From Bacteroidaceae bacterium (GTDB lineage Bacteria; Bacteroidota; Bacteroidia; Bacteroidales; Bacteroidaceae), in assembly GCA_900770705.1 (NCBI GenBank), contig CAAGLF010000037.1, positions 1 through 29,908 of the forward strand: DNA of 29,908 bases, in the 5' to 3' direction. Under the pieces are notes generated by a model that worked only from the letters and a program-made list of their open reading frames with translations, ran no database searches and was not told where the DNA came from. This document shows, piece after piece, positions 22,269 to 29,908 of this stretch (position 1 is its first letter; each line of letters starts with the position of its first letter). Made by a program: the position numbers and the translations under genes.

Positions 22269-25200
22269 ATGAAAACCAAAGTATTTTCTATGCTTCTGCT
22301 GGCCGCCTGTGGCGCAGGTCTGGCCGAAGCCCAGGTGGTAGATCGGACAAAGTATCCCGACTACAACGATTCCATTCGGCCGGATGCCACCCTAATGCGT
22401 TCCCTGCTGCCCGCACGGCGGGTGACAACCGCTACCCGTCCCGACCACGTGAACAATGCCGAAACGCGCTACTTTCCGCCAGTCTTCAATCAGGATGGAG
22501 GTTCGTGTGGCTCCGCGTCACGTATCTGTTATATGTTCTCACACGAATTGAATGCCTATCGTGACCTTGACGGCAAGGACCCTGACAACTACTATCCCTC
22601 CCATTTCTCCTGGTTGCTGACCAATGGTAACTCGGGGAAGGACGAGTTTGTGGCCTACGTGGGCATTCCCTCTGCCTCGGTGTACGGTGGACAGACCTAT
22701 TCGAAATACTTCGGCAACCAGGATACCAGCAACAACGACTTCGGCTGGATGCAGGGATACGACAAGTGGTATTCCGCGATGTTCAACCGTATGTGGCTCC
22801 CCAGCCACTTCCCCCTGAGCGTACAGACCGAAGAGGGTAGGGAGGCCGTGAAGCAATGGCTCTGGAACCATAGCGGCGACTCTGACTTCAAGGCTGGTGG
22901 CATCGTGGGTATCGGCGTAGCCAGCCAAGGCCAATGGGAGAGCATCCCGTCGACACCAGAGAACGACGCCATCGGTGTGACCGGCATGAAGTACGTGAAG
23001 AAATGGGGAACATCCGTAGACCACGCCCTGACGATAGTGGGCTATGATGACCGCATAGAGTTCGACCTCAACGGCAATGGCGTATATGGAGAGACGGCGT
23101 ACGACGAGAAGGGCGCCTGGATCATCGTCAATTCCTGGGGCGCCTGGTGGTGTAATCAGGGCTTTGTCTACTGCCCCTATGCCCATGGCGGTGCCTGGTT
23201 TACCTCCGAGGGAGCCCTGGGCAGCACAGCGTGGTGGCAGCCTGAAATCTACAGGGTGCGCAAGAACTACCGCCCCCTGCGTACCATCAAGATCAAGATG
23301 GACTACGACCGTCGCTCCGAGCTCTATCTGAGTGCTGGAGTCTCGACCGACCTGCAGGCCGCAGAACCGCAATACGCACAGGTTTTCGACCACTTCAAGT
23401 ATGCAGGAGACGGCAACAATGGCAACACGGTGCCCGCTCCTGAGGTGCCGATGTTGGGCCGTTGGGCCGACGGGCAGCTGCACGCGGAGCCGATGGAGTT
23501 CGGCTACGACCTGACCGACCTCAGTGCCAAGGTCGACCAGAATGTGCCGGTGAAGTATTTCTTCAAGATCAACACCAAGCAGACCGCCGTGGGCAGCGGC
23601 CATATATATAATGTGTCTATCATTGACTACAACCGCGACGAAGAAGGCATCGAGGTTCCCTGCCAGCTGCCTGTGTCGGGAATGGAGGTGAAGAATGCCG
23701 GCGAGGAAACCATCGTGACGGTCACTGTGCCCGGCCGTGGGTACTGTGCACCTCGCAATGCGGCCGTATCGAACGGACTGCTGACGTGGGACGAACCTGT
23801 CTTTGCCGGCCATACACCCACCGGCTATCGCGTATATTGCGGAGAGGAAATGCTGACAGAGACCGCCGCCTCCGTCCGTAGCTACACGCTGCCGTCGGAG
23901 ACATCGTCGATCTATGAGGTGAGTGCCCTGTATGGCGAGGTGGAATCTGCCCGTATGGCGGCTCCTACGCCGGTGACCAGCACCAAGAACAGCAACGTCG
24001 CGCTCAACAGGAGCGGCTTCCGCATACCCGATGTGTTCGGCACAAGATACACCAAGGCCACCATTGAGTACTGGATCAACTGCAACACCCTGGCCGACTG
24101 GAATCAAAGCGCCGGGCCTGGCTGGGGCAACTTTATGCTTCATGCCAATGCCAATGGTACCTTCACGGCAGGCTGGGACACCAACAACCGACTGAACGCT
24201 GCCAATGCCCTGAAGGTGAATACGTGGCGACACATCGCCCTCGTGGTCGATGGCAACACGATGACTGCCTATGTCAACGGCTTGCAGGCTGCCAGCGTTA
24301 CTTCCGACACCTACAGCGGTATCGGCGGATTCGGCGACCTCGTGTTCAGCAATTCGACCGCAGGCAACGGCTACTCTGACTGCCGTATCGACGAAATCCG
24401 CATTTGGAAAACGGCACGTACGGCCGAAGAGATTGCAGCCTATCGCACGGTGGAAATCGGCGATGCCGCCTTGCCGGCCGACCTTGTGGCCTATTTCAAG
24501 GGCGACCTCATCACGGTGAACGGCAAGCAGTGTATGCGCGACCACACCGCCGGAGCCCATCACGCCGAGTTCCTGGACGCCAATTATGGAACCTATACCT
24601 TCGGCAATGCCAGCGTCAGTGCTCCGGACGACCTGTCCGTAGCCGTTTCGCTGCCAGAAGAGGGCGTATTTGCAGGCATCCCTGCCACGCTTTCCGCCAC
24701 GACAGGAGAGGGCGTGCAGTCGCTGAAGTGGACTGTCGCCGACATAGGCGTGGAGAATCTATCTATGCTCCGCCCCACACTGATATTCCCTGCTGCCGGC
24801 AACTATGAGGTCAGTGTGACGGCAGTGGATGCTTCGGGCAACACCGAGACTGCCAGCACTACAGTCAGCGTGCAGGCTACGCCGGCCCCGAATGCCGCCT
24901 TCACGGCCACCAAGACTGCTGCCGCCGTGGGCGAACGCATATCCTTCCTGGCCTCCGACATACGTACCGGTTACCGTTATCTCTGGCAGACACCGGGGGC
25001 AGACAGCGAAGAGACGGTCGAGGCAATGGCCGGTGTCACCTACGACGCTCCCGGCACTTATACGGTAAGCCTGACTGCCACGGCCCCTGACGGACAAACG
25101 GCCACCACCCGGCAGGCTATGAATATCAGCCCGGTGCTGCCGGTTGCGATGTTCGACGTCAGCAGCGATGTGGTCGTCAAGGGCGAACCTGTAGTGCTGC

Positions 25201-27329
25201 GTGACCAGTCGAAGTATGCGCCCACGTCCTGGAATTGGATTCTTGCCAGTACGAAATACGTGATGGCAGGCGAGGGAAAGAGCCTCCGCTTCATCCCCGA
25301 AAAGCCCGGCGTGTACGACGTCATACTCACAGTTTCCAATGAAGTGGGCCAAAGCCAGGTCATACAGGAGCGCGCCTTGACTGTCTGCAATGCCGACAGC
25401 AAGAACGGTCTGAACTTCACTTCGACCGACTCTCGCGTCACCGCCACCGCAGTGCCCGTCGCTTCCGGTCAGCAGGCAATGACCATCGACTGGTGGATGC
25501 GCCCGGGACAGCTCGACCTTGTGGGCAACGGCATTGGCGACGCCGCCTCTACCTGGCTGCTGTCTACCTCGAAGGACGGAGAACTGGAACTGCACCTGAG
25601 GGGGGATGTCGTGAAGTCGTCGGCGGGTCTGGTGACACCCTACGAGTGGCACCACTACGCCGTGGCCTACGATGCAGGCAGCGTCTACTTCTACCGCGAT
25701 GGAGAGTTGGCAGAGGCGAAGTATCTCTCCGTCACCTCCCTGCCTGAACTCAGCAACTTCTCGATAGGAACGTCGACGGCGCCCTTTGCGGGACAGATCG
25801 ACGAGTTCCGCGTGTGGAGTCAGGCACTGGGTGAGGCCGACCTGAGAAACTACTGCAACCAGCCCATCGAGGGCACCGCTCTCGCAGAAGCAGAGAGCAG
25901 CAAGGGGCTGAAACTCTACTACCGGTTCGACCAGTCCGGCGGCGATGTGCTCGACGCCACGAGCCAGGGCAACAATGGCGTGCGCTCCGGCTTCGGTCCC
26001 GACGGCGATGCCTGGGGCCTGTCGAAGGGCGTCTTCTGCCTCAACTTTGAGGACACGGCAGCCGAGGATGTGACCGAAACCTACCTGCAGAACTACGCGG
26101 AGCCCTTCCAGACTACGGGCGGCGTGTACAACAGCGCGAACTCCTCGCGCTTCCTGGAACTGGCTGACTGGACCCGAGAGAACGAAGGAAGCACCTCGCA
26201 ACCGACCGGCGCACACGTGGACTATCAGAAGAACCGCGACTTCACCATCACGACAGAGTGGGACGGCTTCGCCACCAGCCTGAGCAACCACAAGGCCTAC
26301 CAGACCGTCTATCTTCCCGCAGGCGTCTACCGCCTTACGGCCAACTATGGCGAGTACGAGGGAGAGTCGAGCGGTTGCTACCTCGTGGCTGCCATCGGCA
26401 GCGGCCTGCCCGACACCGACCAGCTGCCCACGCAGGCACTGGCCTACATCGGCCTGCAGCCCAAGAGCGATACGCAGACAGCCAATACCCTCTACTTCGT
26501 GCTTCCCGAAAACAGCAATGTAAGCCTGGGCGTGCTGGCCAATATGAGCGGCAAGCAGTGCGTTTCGTTCAGCTCGTTCAGCCTTACCCGCCAGTCGGTG
26601 GAGACACTGACCAACCTGCCCGGCGACGACACCTTGGGCGATGTGACTTCCGCGTACCTGCGGAACTACACGGAACCTTTCGAGACCACGGGCAACGCCT
26701 ACAATACAGCCAACGCAACGCGCTTCCTGGAACTGGCCGTCTGGACACGCGAGAACGAGGGCAACACCTCGCAGCCGACGGGAGCCCACGTCGACACGGA
26801 GAAGAACCGCGACTTCACCATTACTACCGAGTGGGACGGCTTTGCCTCCTCGCTGACCAACCACAAGGTCTATCAGACCGTCTACCTGCCCGCCGGCGTC
26901 TACGAATTCACGGCCGAATATGGCGACTATGAGGGCCAGTCGAGCGGTTGCTATCTCGTGGCTGCCATCGGCACGGGCCTGCCCGACACCGACGCCCTGT
27001 CCACGCAGGCCCTGGCCTATACCGACATCGTGCCTGTAAGCAGCACGCAGCGCAGCAATACACTCACCTTCTCCGTGCCCGAGGGCAGCAATGTGAGCCT
27101 TGGCGTACTGGCCAATATGAGCGGCCGCCAGTGCCTCACCTTCCGCGCCTTCAGCCTCGTGCGTCAGTCCACCGAGCCCAACCCTCCCAGTCCCGACGGT
27201 ATAGCTGCCACCGGCGTTGCAGGAACCAGGGACAAGGCTGCCCTCTACGACCTCTTCGGCCGACGCATATACCGCCCCACGCCGGGCAATGTCTACATTC
27301 GCGATGGCCGTAAGGTGGTCATCCGCTGA
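22269..27329 (+). CDS. giant secreted papain-like (C1) protease with LamG, PKD-like and DUF5013 domains
   Basis: 1686 residues. Signal peptide MKTKVFSMLLLAACGAGLAEAQ. A papain-like domain (about 40-330) has the triad C80 (NQDGGSCGSAS), H252 (VDHALTIVGYDD) and N288 (IIVNSWGAWW), with Q75 as oxyanion residue. The Q-to-C spacing is one shorter than in papain, and the Trp that normally follows the Cys is absent. After this come a fibronectin III-like region (about 485-570), a LamG/concanavalin-like domain (about 575-729), three PKD-like domains (about 788-870, 871-957, 958-1040), a second LamG-like domain (about 1045-1200), and two near-identical DUF5013-type beta-sandwich domains (about 1267-1446 and 1458-1634). 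The short C-terminal tail YDLFGRRI...VYIRDGRKVVIR matches that of the LRR protein. Probably a cell-surface or secreted protease that binds glycans. It lies 44 bases after GH2 and 76 before GH35. Confidence 0.9.
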   Translation: MKTKVFSMLLLAACGAGLAEAQVVDRTKYPDYNDSIRPDATLMRSLLPARRVTTATRPDHVNNAETRYFPPVFNQDGGSCGSASRICYMFSHELNAYRDLDGKDPDNYYPSHFSWLLTNGNSGKDEFVAYVGIPSASVYGGQTYSKYFGNQDTSNNDFGWMQGYDKWYSAMFNRMWLPSHFPLSVQTEEGREAVKQWLWNHSGDSDFKAGGIVGIGVASQGQWESIPSTPENDAIGVTGMKYVKKWGTSVDHALTIVGYDDRIEFDLNGNGVYGETAYDEKGAWIIVNSWGAWWCNQGFVYCPYAHGGAWFTSEGALGSTAWWQPEIYRVRKNYRPLRTIKIKMDYDRRSELYLSAGVSTDLQAAEPQYAQVFDHFKYAGDGNNGNTVPAPEVPMLGRWADGQLHAEPMEFGYDLTDLSAKVDQNVPVKYFFKINTKQTAVGSGHIYNVSIIDYNRDEEGIEVPCQLPVSGMEVKNAGEETIVTVTVPGRGYCAPRNAAVSNGLLTWDEPVFAGHTPTGYRVYCGEEMLTETAASVRSYTLPSETSSIYEVSALYGEVESARMAAPTPVTSTKNSNVALNRSGFRIPDVFGTRYTKATIEYWINCNTLADWNQSAGPGWGNFMLHANANGTFTAGWDTNNRLNAANALKVNTWRHIALVVDGNTMTAYVNGLQAASVTSDTYSGIGGFGDLVFSNSTAGNGYSDCRIDEIRIWKTARTAEEIAAYRTVEIGDAALPADLVAYFKGDLITVNGKQCMRDHTAGAHHAEFLDANYGTYTFGNASVSAPDDLSVAVSLPEEGVFAGIPATLSATTGEGVQSLKWTVADIGVENLSMLRPTLIFPAAGNYEVSVTAVDASGNTETASTTVSVQATPAPNAAFTATKTAAAVGERISFLASDIRTGYRYLWQTPGADSEETVEAMAGVTYDAPGTYTVSLTATAPDGQTATTRQAMNISPVLPVAMFDVSSDVVVKGEPVVLRDQSKYAPTSWNWILASTKYVMAGEGKSLRFIPEKPGVYDVILTVSNEVGQSQVIQERALTVCNADSKNGLNFTSTDSRVTATAVPVASGQQAMTIDWWMRPGQLDLVGNGIGDAASTWLLSTSKDGELELHLRGDVVKSSAGLVTPYEWHHYAVAYDAGSVYFYRDGELAEAKYLSVTSLPELSNFSIGTSTAPFAGQIDEFRVWSQALGEADLRNYCNQPIEGTALAEAESSKGLKLYYRFDQSGGDVLDATSQGNNGVRSGFGPDGDAWGLSKGVFCLNFEDTAAEDVTETYLQNYAEPFQTTGGVYNSANSSRFLELADWTRENEGSTSQPTGAHVDYQKNRDFTITTEWDGFATSLSNHKAYQTVYLPAGVYRLTANYGEYEGESSGCYLVAAIGSGLPDTDQLPTQALAYIGLQPKSDTQTANTLYFVLPENSNVSLGVLANMSGKQCVSFSSFSLTRQSVETLTNLPGDDTLGDVTSAYLRNYTEPFETTGNAYNTANATRFLELAVWTRENEGNTSQPTGAHVDTEKNRDFTITTEWDGFASSLTNHKVYQTVYLPAGVYEFTAEYGDYEGQSSGCYLVAAIGTGLPDTDALSTQALAYTDIVPVSSTQRSNTLTFSVPEGSNVSLGVLANMSGRQCLTFRAFSLVRQSTEPNPPSPDGIAATGVAGTRDKAALYDLFGRRIYRPTPGNVYIRDGRKVVIR
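26067..27170 (+). repeat. tandem duplication of a DUF5013-type domain inside the protease gene
   Basis: The segment from 26067 is repeated from 26640, an offset of 573 bases (191 codons). Long stretches are nearly identical at the protein level (NRDFTITTEWDGFA, HKxYQTVYLPAGVY, SSGCYLVAAIG, NVSLGVLANMSG). They are also close in DNA, for example the codons for GCYLVAAIG differ by one base over about 27. This points to a fairly recent in-frame duplication. Confidence 0.85.
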
Positions 27330-27405
27330 ACCTTGCGGAGCTGATGTCCGCTCTGCCATTTTGATAGAGTCTTCCTTTATTCACTAATCACGATCTGTTT
27401 ATACA

Positions 27406-29739
27406 ATGAAGAAAAAGCTATCCCTGCTGCTCTTGCTCGCAGCAATGTGCTGGTCGATGTTGCCGGCGCAGAAGTTTGAAATCAAGGACGGTAAGTTTCT
27501 GCTCGACGGCAAGTCTATACAGTTCATCTGTGGAGAAATGCACTACCCCCGCATTCCCCAGGAGTATTGGCGCGACCGCATTCGCCGTGCCAAGGCGATG
27601 GGTATCAACACCATCTCCACCTACGTGTTCTGGAACATCCACGAGCGTAAGCCCGGTGTGTTCGACTTTACTGGAGAGGCCGACATCGCCAAGTTCATCA
27701 AGATCTGCGGCGAAGAAGGGATGCACGTGGTGCTGCGCCCCGGTCCCTATGTATGTGCCGAATGGGACTTCGGCGGCTTCCCCTACTGGCTGCAGAACGA
27801 GAAGGGAATGGTGTGGCGCAGCGACGACTCCAAGTTCCTCGCTGCCTGCAAGCGCTATCTCGACCGTCTCGGCAAAGAAGTTTCCCATCTCTGCGTCACC
27901 AAGGGCGGTCCCATCCTGATGGTGCAGGTGGAAAACGAATACGGCTCCTACTCCAACGACCGGGTCTATCTCGGCAAGCTCCGCGATATGGTGCGTGAAG
28001 CCGGATTCGACGTCCCCCTCATCACGTGCGACGGTGCCGGACAAATGCCCAATGGCTACCTGCCCGGCGTGCAGCCCACGGTCAACGGTGCCGTAGGCCA
28101 GGACATTATGAACACCATCGACCGCTTCACACCCGGCGGTCCCTACTTCGTGGCTGAGTTCTATCCTGCCTGGTTCGACGTGTGGGGCAAGCAGCATTCC
28201 CGCCGCGACTACCACAGCCCCGCCCAGCAGCTCGACTGGATGCTCGGACACGGCGTATCCGTCAGTATGTATATGTTCCACGGCGGCACCAACTTCGAAT
28301 ACACCAACGGCGCCAACACCAGCTATGGCTATGAGCCCCAGCCCACCAGCTACGACTACGACGCACCCCTCGGAGAGTACGGCAATCCCACGCCCAAGTA
28401 CTACGCCTTCCGCGAGGTCATCCAGAAGCACTTGCCCGCCGGTGAGCGCCTGCCCGAAGTTCCGGCTCTGAACCCCGTAGCCACCTTCCCCACCTTGCAG
28501 CTCGTAGAGCAGGCACCCCTCTCTGCCGCCTTCACCCAGCGCGTGACCTCCGAGAAGACGCTCACGATGGAAGAGCTCGGCGTCGACTTCGGCTACATCC
28601 ACTACGAAACCACCCTGCCCAAGGCAATGAAGGGACTCCTCCTCATCAAGGAGCTTCGCGACTACGCCGTCATCCTTGTAGACGGCAAGCAGATAGGCAG
28701 CCTCGACCGGCGCCACAACCAGAACAAGATGGATGTCGACCTGCCCGCAGGCAGCAAGCTCGAGATATTGGTCGAGAACGTGGGACGCGTCAACTACGGT
28801 GCCGACCTGCTCAACAACCTCAAGGGTATCACCCAATACGTTTCCGTGGGCGGGGAGCAGCTCAAGAACTGGATCGTCACGCCCCTGCCTCTCTACAGCT
28901 CCGTCGTCAAGGACAAGCAGGTGAAGCGGCAGCTCGCCAAGGCCTTTGCCCCCATCAGTGCTGCCACCCCTGCAGCCCCCACCTTCTACCGCGGCACCAT
29001 CACGCTCGAACAGCCCGGCGACGTCTTCCTCGACACGCGCGGCTGGTGCAAGGGAGCCGTGTGGGTCAACGGACACAGCATTGGCAAGTACTGGGCAGTC
29101 GGCCCCCAGCACACACTCTATGTGCCCGGTCCCTGGCTGAAGAAAGGAAAGAACGAAATCATTGTGCTCGACCTTGAGCCCACCGGCCACCACAGCGTAG
29201 CCGGACTCCGCGAACCCATACTCGACTCCGTGGGCGTCGACAAGAACCGCCGCACACCCGCCAAGCGCGAAGCCCTTGGCAAGCCCGTGCTCGACGAAGG
29301 CGACATCATCTACACCGGAGCTATGGAAAAGGCGAACGGATGGCAGACATTCAGCCTCAGCTCCCCCGCCACCCTGCGCCATCTCTGCATTGAAGTCACC
29401 TCCTCCTACGACGGGCAGAACTCCTGCCTGGCCGAACTCGAACTCCTCGACGCCGCCGGAAAGCCCGTGGTCAAGGATACGTGGAAGGTGGTCTATGCCA
29501 GCACCGAAGAACCCTACGAAGGCGAAGCCGAGCAGCTCATCGACGGTGCCGACCATACCTATTGGCACTCCGCCTGGCAGCAGAACCAGCAGCCCTATCC
29601 CCACGTGCTCATCCTCGATCTCGGCGAGATACAGACCATCTCCGCCGTACGCCTGCGCCAGCGTGCCAGCCACATGCCCGGCACCGTGAAGGACTTCCGC
29701 CTCTATGGCCGTCCCCAGTTCTTCCTCTTCGAGCAGTAA
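27406..29739 (+). CDS. secreted GH35 beta-galactosidase with C-terminal discoidin-like domain
   Basis: 777 residues. The signal peptide MKKKLSLLLLLAAMCWSMLPAQ sends it out of the cytoplasm. The N-terminal TIM barrel (about 25-350) carries the GH35 signatures: GEMHYPRIPQEYWRDRI, the GPYVCAEWDFGGFPYWL segment, acid/base E178 in QVENEYGS, nucleophile E251 in FVAEFYPAWFD, and MYMFHGGTNFEYTNGA. Beta-sandwich domains follow, including a jelly roll (about 520-600, YRGTITLEQPGDVFLDTRGWCKGAVWVNGHSIGKYW). Residues about 662-772 look like an F5/8 (discoidin/CBM32) domain that could bind galactosides. GH35 enzymes remove terminal beta-linked galactose. No full promoter was found in the 76-base gap, so it is probably transcribed with the protease; a terminator follows at 29779. 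Confidence 0.95.
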   Translation: MKKKLSLLLLLAAMCWSMLPAQKFEIKDGKFLLDGKSIQFICGEMHYPRIPQEYWRDRIRRAKAMGINTISTYVFWNIHERKPGVFDFTGEADIAKFIKICGEEGMHVVLRPGPYVCAEWDFGGFPYWLQNEKGMVWRSDDSKFLAACKRYLDRLGKEVSHLCVTKGGPILMVQVENEYGSYSNDRVYLGKLRDMVREAGFDVPLITCDGAGQMPNGYLPGVQPTVNGAVGQDIMNTIDRFTPGGPYFVAEFYPAWFDVWGKQHSRRDYHSPAQQLDWMLGHGVSVSMYMFHGGTNFEYTNGANTSYGYEPQPTSYDYDAPLGEYGNPTPKYYAFREVIQKHLPAGERLPEVPALNPVATFPTLQLVEQAPLSAAFTQRVTSEKTLTMEELGVDFGYIHYETTLPKAMKGLLLIKELRDYAVILVDGKQIGSLDRRHNQNKMDVDLPAGSKLEILVENVGRVNYGADLLNNLKGITQYVSVGGEQLKNWIVTPLPLYSSVVKDKQVKRQLAKAFAPISAATPAAPTFYRGTITLEQPGDVFLDTRGWCKGAVWVNGHSIGKYWAVGPQHTLYVPGPWLKKGKNEIIVLDLEPTGHHSVAGLREPILDSVGVDKNRRTPAKREALGKPVLDEGDIIYTGAMEKANGWQTFSLSSPATLRHLCIEVTSSYDGQNSCLAELELLDAAGKPVVKDTWKVVYASTEEPYEGEAEQLIDGADHTYWHSAWQQNQQPYPHVLILDLGEIQTISAVRLRQRASHMPGTVKDFRLYGRPQFFLFEQ

Positions 29740-29778
29740 AAAGCCAGTACCGCTCCGGCGGCCGGCCATCTCTATACA

Positions 29779-29820
29779 GCAGTCCCCGACTCAGCCAGGA
29801 GCCGGGGACTGCTTGCTTCT
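29779..29820 (+). terminator. intrinsic terminator after the GH35 gene
   Basis: GCAGTCCCCG (29779-29788) pairs perfectly with CGGGGACTGC (29803-29812). A mismatch and a 3-bp inner stem (CTC/GAG) close a 6-base loop. It is followed by TTGCTTCTTCT. It lies 40 bases after the stop codon. From here to the right edge I see no further feature. Confidence 0.8.
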
Positions 29821-29908
29821 TCTCCCTTCCGTCCGCCCCTCCTGTCGCTCTTTTAGCACCTGCCGTGAATGGTGCGAGAGACCGGTCAGAGGGCAATGGT
29901 GCACATCT

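Noticed and set aside
22490..22530. Streptopain-type (C10) protease instead of papain-type
   Set aside because: The DHALTIVGYDD and IIVNSWGAWW blocks are those of the C1 papain family, including the NSWG asparagine motif that C10 proteases do not use in this form.
24759..27359. An 866-codon antisense open frame over the protease gene (and a 674-codon one at 22539-24563)
   Set aside because: Same codon-bias shadow effect; repeated segments in it mirror the DUF5013 duplication of the sense gene. No signal peptide, domain or promoter box.
27418..29769. A 783-codon open frame antisense to the whole GH35 gene
   Set aside because: Its product has no recognisable motif and low-complexity Gly/Val/Ala/Glu content. 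It arises because the sense gene rarely uses TTA, CTA or TCA codons. The sense frame has full GH35 catalytic motifs.

Overview
The window looks like a chromosomal segment from a GC-rich member of the Bacteroidales (phylum Bacteroidota; Prevotella/Bacteroides-like). Three things support this. Promoter -7 boxes have the Bacteroidetes form TAnnTTTG (TACCTTTG, TACATTTG, TACTTTTG), with almost no Shine-Dalgarno sequences. The families are typical of the group: DUF4301, a BspA-type leucine-rich repeat protein, a lipocalin-like lipoprotein, DUF5013 domains and GH2/GH35 enzymes. Several exported proteins have signal peptides ending in 'AQ'. No phage, IS, tRNA, rRNA or CRISPR was seen.

Layout. (1) 1-395: tail of a + strand gene, then two terminators facing each other. 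(2) 4408-395, minus strand: probable operon tdk > DUF4301 protein > small membrane protein > type II NADH dehydrogenase, ended by the terminator at 252-307. (3) 4806-13825, plus strand: a membrane-anchored TPR protein, rpe, comEC, an S9 peptidase, an outer-membrane barrel-like protein and a phosphoglycolate phosphatase-like gene. (4) 13870-16234: prfA and purC, each with its own promoter and terminator. (5) 16419-17018, minus: an ARM/HEAT-like helical protein, divergent from (6) 17330-18700, an AT-richer BspA-like LRR protein. (7) 19140-29820: a lipocalin-like lipoprotein, then a closely spaced group of secreted enzymes: a GH2 glycosidase, a 1686-residue papain-like protease with LamG, PKD-like and two DUF5013 domains, and a GH35 beta-galactosidase with a C-terminal discoidin-like domain. 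This last group looks like a small locus for degrading glycoprotein or galactoside-bearing glycan, without SusC/SusD in view.

The least explained signal is in the gaps. A family of 21-bp units (TTCTGCGGCG/CGCCGCAGAA core plus an A- or T-run) forms short tandem arrays in three of the first + strand gaps (4604-4687, 6692-6754, 9641-9724). The third contains a perfect 37-bp inverted repeat. A degenerate trace may have entered the N-terminal codons of the barrel gene near 11826-11870. A different GC-rich array with a 22-bp period lies at 16317-16426. Both may be mobile or slippage-driven 3'-end/terminator elements; that reading is inference.

Several gene starts were set downstream of the longest open frame because a -7 box or terminator lies inside the longer version (4806, 13899, 15231, 17018, 19735). 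All domain calls come from reading motifs by eye; no database was searched.
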